A stretch of 64,000 nt of DNA from Candidatus Thorarchaeota archaeon (GTDB taxonomy: Archaea; Asgardarchaeota; Thorarchaeia; Thorarchaeales; Thorarchaeaceae). A program made the position numbers and the translations under genes. The notes beneath the pieces were generated by a model that had not been told where the DNA came from, did no database searches, and saw nothing but the letters and a program-made list of their open reading frames with translations. This document shows, in pieces, positions 59,657 to 64,000 of the stretch (within the stretch, counting starts at the first letter, position 1; every line of letters starts with the position of its first letter). The stretch is from the NCBI GenBank assembly GCA_003345545.1, contig PRDH01000015.1, forward strand, positions 1 to 64,000. Reading direction: 5' to 3'.

Positions 59657-61375
59657 GTGATTCTATTGGATCCCAATAACCTCACTCGCAAATACTCGGA
59701 TGCTGAATCGAAGAATATAATGAAGAAGACCGTCCAGTTCTTTGAGAACAAGGGAAAAGTCGCCCTCAAGAATGATGACCATGAGAGAGTCTGGTACCAA
59801 GACTTTCTAGACTTCGTGAAGAAGAATGAGATTTTCTACAAATTACTCACGCCTAGTAAGTATGGTGAGAAGGGATGTAGATGGGACACATGGCGGAACA
59901 TGGAGTTCAATGAGATACTGGCATTCTATGGTCTTCACTATTGGTACACCTGGCAGGTCTCAATTCTCGGTCTTGGGCCGATTTGGATGAGCAAGAATGA
60001 AAAGGCGAAGAAGAAGGCAGCGAAATACCTCAAGCAGGGGGAAGTCTTTGCATTTGGCTTGAGCGAGAAGAATCATGGTGCAGACCTCTACTCATCTGAG
60101 ATGAGTCTCAAGGTACTAGGAGACGGCAAATACATTGCTAATGGCTCCAAGTACTATATCGGGAATGGAAACGTCGCGCGAATGGTCTCGGTCTTCGGAA
60201 AGACAGATGTTCCCTCAGACCCTGAGAATGCCAACTACGGTAACTATGTCTTCTTTGCCGCAGACTCTCAGCATCCAAACTACGAGTGTGTCAGAAATCT
60301 GGTGAATGTGCAGTCATACGTTGCTGAGTACAAACTCAACGACTATCCTATTTCAGAGGCAGATATTCTATCCAAGGCGAGAGAGGCTTGGGACTGCACA
60401 CTGAACACTGTCAATGTAGGCAAGTTCAATCTCGGATGGGGATCGATTGGTATCTGTACACATGCTCTCTACGAGGCCATCAATCATGCATCCAACAGAT
60501 ACCTCTACGGAAAATATGTTACCGAGTTCTCGCATATTCGACAGTTCTTCACTGATGCATATGCCCGATTAGTCGCCATGAAACTCTTTGCCCTCAGAGC
60601 TGGGGACTACATGAGGACTGCATCTCTAGAAGACAGACGCTATATCCTCTACAACTCTCTCGTGAAGATGAAGGTCACGAGTGAAGGCGAAAAGGTGATT
60701 GACCTCTTGTGGGACATCATTGCGGCACGTGGCTTTGAAGGGGAAACCTACTTCTCAATGGCAGCAAGAGATATTCGTGCGCTGCCAAAGCTCGAGGGAA
60801 CAGTTCATGTCAACATGGCACAGATCATCAAGTTCATGCCAGCGTACTTCTTCATGCCTCAGGAATACCCGGTTGTGGGTACAATATCTGAGCCAAAGGA
60901 TGATGAGTTTCTCTTCAATCAAGGTATCACAAAAGGCCTGAGCGGTATCAGATTCCATGACTATCGAGCTGTATACGACACGGTAGACCTGCCCAATGTG
61001 AACATCTTCAAGAAACAGGTTGAGGTGTTCAATGAGTTCATGACTGAAGCAACACCTGATGAGAAACAGGGCGAGGACCTTGATTTCATACTGAATGCAG
61101 GAGAGCTGTTTTCCTTAGTGGTCTATGGGCAACTCATAATTGAGAATGCCAAGATCTACAAGATATCGGACTACTTGCTCGATCAGATTTTTGATCTCAT
61201 GGTTCGTGACTTCTCAAGGTATGCCCTCCAGATGTATTCGAAACAGAGCACTACAGAGAAACAGCAGGAGATACTGCTGAGGATGATTATGAAGCCCCAT
61301 GTAGACAGGGAGAGGTATGAGGCAATTATCAAGGAAGTCTATTCGTTGAATGGAAGATATGAGATGCGCAAGTAG
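59657..61375 (+). CDS. Acyl-CoA dehydrogenase family protein
   Basis: The 572-residue protein is an FAD-dependent acyl-CoA dehydrogenase. Seen: GEVFAFGLSEKNHGADLYSSEM, GKYIANGSKYYIGNG, and a C-terminal helical domain with DIIAARGFEGETYFSMAARDIRALPKLEGT. It is longer than the usual 380-residue enzymes, with about 100 extra C-terminal residues. The start is taken at a GTG at 59657 because GGGAGG lies seven bases upstream, giving a product starting MILLDPNNL. It may work with the acyl-CoA synthetases nearby. Confidence 0.88.
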   Translation: MILLDPNNLTRKYSDAESKNIMKKTVQFFENKGKVALKNDDHERVWYQDFLDFVKKNEIFYKLLTPSKYGEKGCRWDTWRNMEFNEILAFYGLHYWYTWQVSILGLGPIWMSKNEKAKKKAAKYLKQGEVFAFGLSEKNHGADLYSSEMSLKVLGDGKYIANGSKYYIGNGNVARMVSVFGKTDVPSDPENANYGNYVFFAADSQHPNYECVRNLVNVQSYVAEYKLNDYPISEADILSKAREAWDCTLNTVNVGKFNLGWGSIGICTHALYEAINHASNRYLYGKYVTEFSHIRQFFTDAYARLVAMKLFALRAGDYMRTASLEDRRYILYNSLVKMKVTSEGEKVIDLLWDIIAARGFEGETYFSMAARDIRALPKLEGTVHVNMAQIIKFMPAYFFMPQEYPVVGTISEPKDDEFLFNQGITKGLSGIRFHDYRAVYDTVDLPNVNIFKKQVEVFNEFMTEATPDEKQGEDLDFILNAGELFSLVVYGQLIIENAKIYKISDYLLDQIFDLMVRDFSRYALQMYSKQSTTEKQQEILLRMIMKPHVDRERYEAIIKEVYSLNGRYEMRK

Positions 61376-61438
61376 ATCATGACCGTCCGACTCTTGTTTC
61401 TTCGATAATAGCAAATAGCCAGGCTTATCACCAACTGG

Positions 61439-62057
61439 ATGTTGAATCAAGATGCCGGTTATGCCGTTCCATATCCACTTGCATTTCTATTCTCCAGGGC
61501 AGACGAGCATCTATCCCTGCCTGGATTAATCGTTGGCTCAGTCATACCTGACATTGAAGTCCCATTTATGGGGATGTTCTTTGCCAGTCTTCCAGACCAT
61601 CTCTTCTTGCACGGCCTTCTTGATGCTTTGACGATTGGAACTCTGCTTGCGGCTGCCATTACACGTTTTCTGTACACACCGATTGTGTCGCATGTCTTCG
61701 GGGTTGAGAGAGATGAACTGAACTAGGTATGTCGAGTAGGTCCTTGGATGGCAGTATCTTGTTTCCTTGGAGTGACAACACATTTGGTGCTTGACTTTCC
61801 GATGCACTGGTATAATTCTATTCTCTGGCATTGGGCAAATCCGTATCACACTATTGGTTCGCTATTTCTCTTGTTTATGCCGATCTTTGATATCTGGGCT
61901 GCTTATTTGAATGCCAGTACAATCATGCATGTTGGGCCATGCCCCAGATATAGAAGCGCAGTTGAAGACATGGTATGAATACCGTGGATGGAACAGAAAG
62001 ACAGCAAGACCACCCAAAAACAAGCTCGAGAATCTTGGTCTTGGCGACCTTACTTGA
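61439..62057 (+). pseudogene. Decayed membrane-bound metal-dependent hydrolase-like gene (DUF4184/DUF457-like)
   Basis: The reading frame starts at 61439 (YPLAFLFSRADEH...GLIVGSVIPDIEVPF, like the N-terminus of DUF4184-type membrane hydrolases), hits an in-frame TAG at 61724-61726, and continues in the same frame through GVTTHLVLDFPMHWYNS and NPYHTIGSLFLLF. A frameshift around 61920-61945 is then needed to reach a natural-looking end (IEAQLKTWYEYRGWNRK...NLGLGDLT) at 62057. Two lesions in one gene point to decay, although sequencing error cannot be excluded. The gene was probably once co-transcribed with the dehydrogenase. Confidence 0.6.
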
Positions 62058-62228
62058 GTACCAACTTCCTTGGTTTTGGAAGACTCTCCACGATATCTTT
62101 CAGACAATTATGGAGAACCTCAACATCTATGATCTTCAGTTTATCATTAGTCGAAGGGGTGGAGATGTTGAGATGCAACGTGCATTTGAGGGAGCAAATA
62201 AGTCTGGTATATATTGGAAAACAGTGAG

Positions 62229-62936
62229 CTAGCTCTTTGAGAGAAAACGAGTCCCCAAGAAGAGTTCCTTTAGGATTACTCTGGTGAATTGTGACCCCAT
62301 TTTGAGAGTTGGTGATTGCTTTGCGGGGCCCACTCTTTCCAATTCTCTAGTGGGAATCTCAACCACTCTCTTCTTTAATTTGAGACATCTAATTGTCTGT
62401 TGAATTTCGATATTGTAACCCTGCGCATCTTGCTTTAGATGTTTCAAAAGGCTTCGCTTTATCAAACGATAGCCATTAATTGCATCAGTGACACTGCCAC
62501 CCCAAAACAGCTTGGTAAGTCTGGAAAAGAACATATTCCCAACTCTTCTGATTCTATAGGGGTCATCAGAATCGTCACTAACTGAGCCCTCGGTAAATCT
62601 TGAGGCAATTACCAGATCAGCATGATGAGCTATCATTGTGTCAATCAAGTGTGGCAGGTCACTTGGATCTTCATTTCCATCTGGACTGAAAAAGAGGAGC
62701 GCATCAGCGTCTGTTTGTTCGATTGCTTCAATCACTGCTTTCCCTCTACCTATCTCTTTCTGTTGTACTACACGAATACCTAGTGATTCGAGGAACTCGA
62801 CACTTCCATCTGTTGAATGTCCATCCATACACAGAAGATCATCAAAGATACTGGCATCAATTCTAGGAATAACTTCTTTCATAGGCTCCAACTCGTTTTT
62901 TACTAGCAAAACCAAAGCTACAGAAAGACGTTTCAT
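62229..62936 (-). CDS. Family 2 glycosyltransferase (dolichol-phosphate sugar synthase-like)
   Basis: The 235-residue protein is a GT2 enzyme that transfers a sugar from a nucleotide donor to a lipid phosphate or other acceptor. Seen: VALVLLVKNE at the start, CMDGHSTDGSVEFL, GRGKAVIEAIEQ, FSPDGNEDPSDLP (the DxD-like metal site), and SVTDAINGYRLIKR. No membrane helix. It is a close relative of the divergent gene at 63106. Its ATG at 62936 is preceded by an AT-rich stretch shared with that gene. Confidence 0.87.
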   Translation of the reverse strand: MKRLSVALVLLVKNELEPMKEVIPRIDASIFDDLLCMDGHSTDGSVEFLESLGIRVVQQKEIGRGKAVIEAIEQTDADALLFFSPDGNEDPSDLPHLIDTMIAHHADLVIASRFTEGSVSDDSDDPYRIRRVGNMFFSRLTKLFWGGSVTDAINGYRLIKRSLLKHLKQDAQGYNIEIQQTIRCLKLKKRVVEIPTRELERVGPAKQSPTLKMGSQFTRVILKELFLGTRFLSKS

Positions 62937-63105
62937 TACTATCGCAGCTCCTTCATTCCTCTATCTACTACTTCTAAGTGAGATGAGCTGATGAAAAAAA
63001 TGTTCCCGTTGAGATTCTCTTTTTTTTTAACTGATGGATTATTATAGTATTCTCTGTTCTTACCAGGATGTCACCCCAAAAGAACTGTTGTTTGGAGATG
63101 CTTCG

Positions 63106-63822
63106 ATGGTGTTCACAAAAAGAGGTCATCCTCCCACAAAAGCGTTAATCATTTTGACTTTCAATGAAATTCATGGGTCTAGAGCTCTTGCTGACAAGAT
63201 ACCCTATACTTTGTTTGACAATTCTATTGTAATTGATGGAGGAAGTACTGATGGAACACGGGAGTTTTGGGAAAGCAGAGGAATACGAGTGGCTCAACGT
63301 CGCTCTCCCGGGCGTGGGAGTGCTTTCATAATCGCTATTGAAGAGTGTAAGGAAGACATACTCCTCTTTTTCAGTCCAGATGGAAATGAAGATCCAAACG
63401 ATATACCACGACTTTTGGATGCGGTCTTGACATCAGATCTTGTCATAGCTACTCGTTTTGGTAAGGGTGGGACAAGTGATGATGCAGAAGTTTTGAGAAC
63501 TTTCGGAAATCTTCTTTTTACAGCTATTTGCAGACTGCTTTTCAGAGCCAAGGTCACCGATGCTGTAAACGGATTCCGCACCATCTGGAGAAAGAGAATG
63601 ATGAATCTCAATCTACCCCCTTCGCGATTTGAGATTGAAATGCAAATCACCATACGCGCTTCAAAACTCAATATGAGAATAACCGAAATCTCAACTCATG
63701 AATTCAAGAGGATTGGAGGAGTATCAAAAGCGAAATCATTTGATGTAGGTTTGTCTTACTTGAAACTCTTCCTAGATGAACTTCTTCTGGGGAGGAGATT
63801 CATTAATAAAGCGCACACATAA
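63106..63822 (+). CDS. Family 2 glycosyltransferase, paralogue of the divergent gene
   Basis: The 238-residue protein shares with its divergent neighbour ILTFNE, IDGGSTDGTREFWESRG, GRGSAFIIAIEE, FFSPDGNEDPNDIPRL and TDAVNGFRTIWRK. The start at 63106 has GGAGA about seven bases upstream; an earlier in-frame ATG at 63034 would add residues with no family support. A TTATTATAG element near 63046 is a possible box A. It is followed by the start of a small transporter-like membrane protein, the type often paired with lipid-linked sugar enzymes. Confidence 0.87.
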   Translation: MVFTKRGHPPTKALIILTFNEIHGSRALADKIPYTLFDNSIVIDGGSTDGTREFWESRGIRVAQRRSPGRGSAFIIAIEECKEDILLFFSPDGNEDPNDIPRLLDAVLTSDLVIATRFGKGGTSDDAEVLRTFGNLLFTAICRLLFRAKVTDAVNGFRTIWRKRMMNLNLPPSRFEIEMQITIRASKLNMRITEISTHEFKRIGGVSKAKSFDVGLSYLKLFLDELLLGRRFINKAHT

Positions 63823-63855
63823 GCGCTCTGCAATGCTGTACGGTGAGTATCGCTT

Positions 63856-64000
63856 ATGGAGTCTGCGGCTATAACTCTCATCTTGATATTAATGGGAATC
63901 GCCTTTGTTCACGTCATAGGAGAGATCCTATTCAAGAAGGGAGGGATGACTTCATTTGCGGAATCAGAGAGAGGTCTTGATACGAAATCCTGGAGACATT
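63856..64000 (+). CDS. EamA/SMR-like membrane protein (5' part, runs off the window)
   Basis: The 48 visible codons start at the ATG at 63856 with one hydrophobic helix (AAITLILILMGIAFVHVIGEILFKKGG), a pattern seen in the first helix of EamA/ArnE-type small transporters. It begins 33 bases after the glycosyltransferase stop, in the same direction, which suggests a partnership such as flipping of a lipid-linked sugar. This is inference from position. Confidence 0.55.
   Translation, partial: MESAAITLILILMGIAFVHVIGEILFKKGGMTSFAESERGLDTKSWRH

Noticed and set aside
61724-61726. TAG as a pyrrolysine codon
   Set aside because: A second lesion (frameshift) lies downstream, and no pyl genes are in the window; decay is the simpler reading.
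61975-62232. Plus-strand ORF after the decayed membrane gene
   Set aside because: Its composition is unlike the neighbouring genes, and the first part is better explained as the shifted end of the pseudogene.
1-64000. tRNA, rRNA, CRISPR or transposon signals
   Set aside because: No cloverleaf-like T-loop motif in the gaps, no repeat-spacer pattern and no transposase frame was found by eye; a covariance-model scan would be needed to be sure.

Overview
The window reads as a chromosomal segment of an archaeon, most likely an Asgard archaeon of the Thorarchaeota type. The archaeal call rests on the exosome genes (Rrp42, Rrp41, Rrp4), SBDS, L37Ae, prefoldin beta, a KEOPS Pcc1 subunit, a Brix protein and a proteasome alpha subunit in one colinear block. 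The Asgard call rests on a Ras/Rab-superfamily small GTPase (47217-47732) next to a protein with a longin/roadblock-like N-terminus, plus HdrA-rich energy metabolism and a eukaryote-like ATP-citrate lyase. No rRNA, tRNA, CRISPR array or transposon was recognised. Genes are dense, often overlapping by 1-4 bases, with purine-rich Shine-Dalgarno sequences and many TTG/GTG starts.

Layout. 1-7761 (minus): an ECF-type ABC ATPase cut by the window edge, then (in reverse of transcription) a DHH phosphoesterase, a DUF3194 protein, prefoldin beta, Pcc1, Brix, L37Ae, Rrp42, Rrp41, Rrp4, SBDS and PsmA. 7982-11854: a small membrane protein and a divergent metal-uptake system (ABC permease, ATPase and NikR-like regulator on minus; binding protein on plus). 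11866-13632: a coiled-coil protein, an AEC permease and an SCP2-like protein. 13646-18564 (minus): a carbon-catabolic operon of 2-hydroxyacid dehydrogenase, FGGY kinase, class II aldolase and tungsten aldehyde oxidoreductase. 18723-21775 (plus): an ABC-2 exporter, a membrane protein and a winged-helix regulator. 21785-30922 (minus): a heterodisulfide-reductase locus with an HdrA-HdrA-MvhD fusion, HdrC, HdrB, a second double HdrA, a DUF2096-like protein and an SCP2-like protein.

31394-37846 (plus): aconitase, both ATP-citrate lyase subunits and isocitrate dehydrogenase. 38023-44418: an arrestin/Spo0M-like protein, a secreted acidic EF-hand-like protein, two membrane-tethered winged-helix regulators with surface partners, and a second HdrBC pair. 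44609-51049: a four-subunit 2-oxoglutarate:ferredoxin oxidoreductase split into korDA and korBC, with an SDR epimerase, the small GTPase and the longin/winged-helix protein between the halves. 51098-54366 (minus): a 2-hydroxyacyl-CoA dehydratase system with its activator. 54523-61375: two tandem acyl-CoA synthetases, a DUF998 membrane protein, a gamma-carbonic-anhydrase-like protein and an acyl-CoA dehydrogenase. 61439-62057: a decayed membrane gene. 62229-64000: two divergent GT2 glycosyltransferases and the start of a small transporter.

Taken together, the metabolic genes suggest an anaerobe that links citrate cleavage or formation, ferredoxin-dependent 2-oxoacid chemistry and flavin-based electron bifurcation with breakdown of acyl-CoA, hydroxyacid and sugar/diol substrates. 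The most unusual parts are the GTPase/longin gene pair inside the kor locus, the double-HdrA proteins, the membrane-tethered regulators, and a set of promoter-proximal palindromes around the hdr genes.
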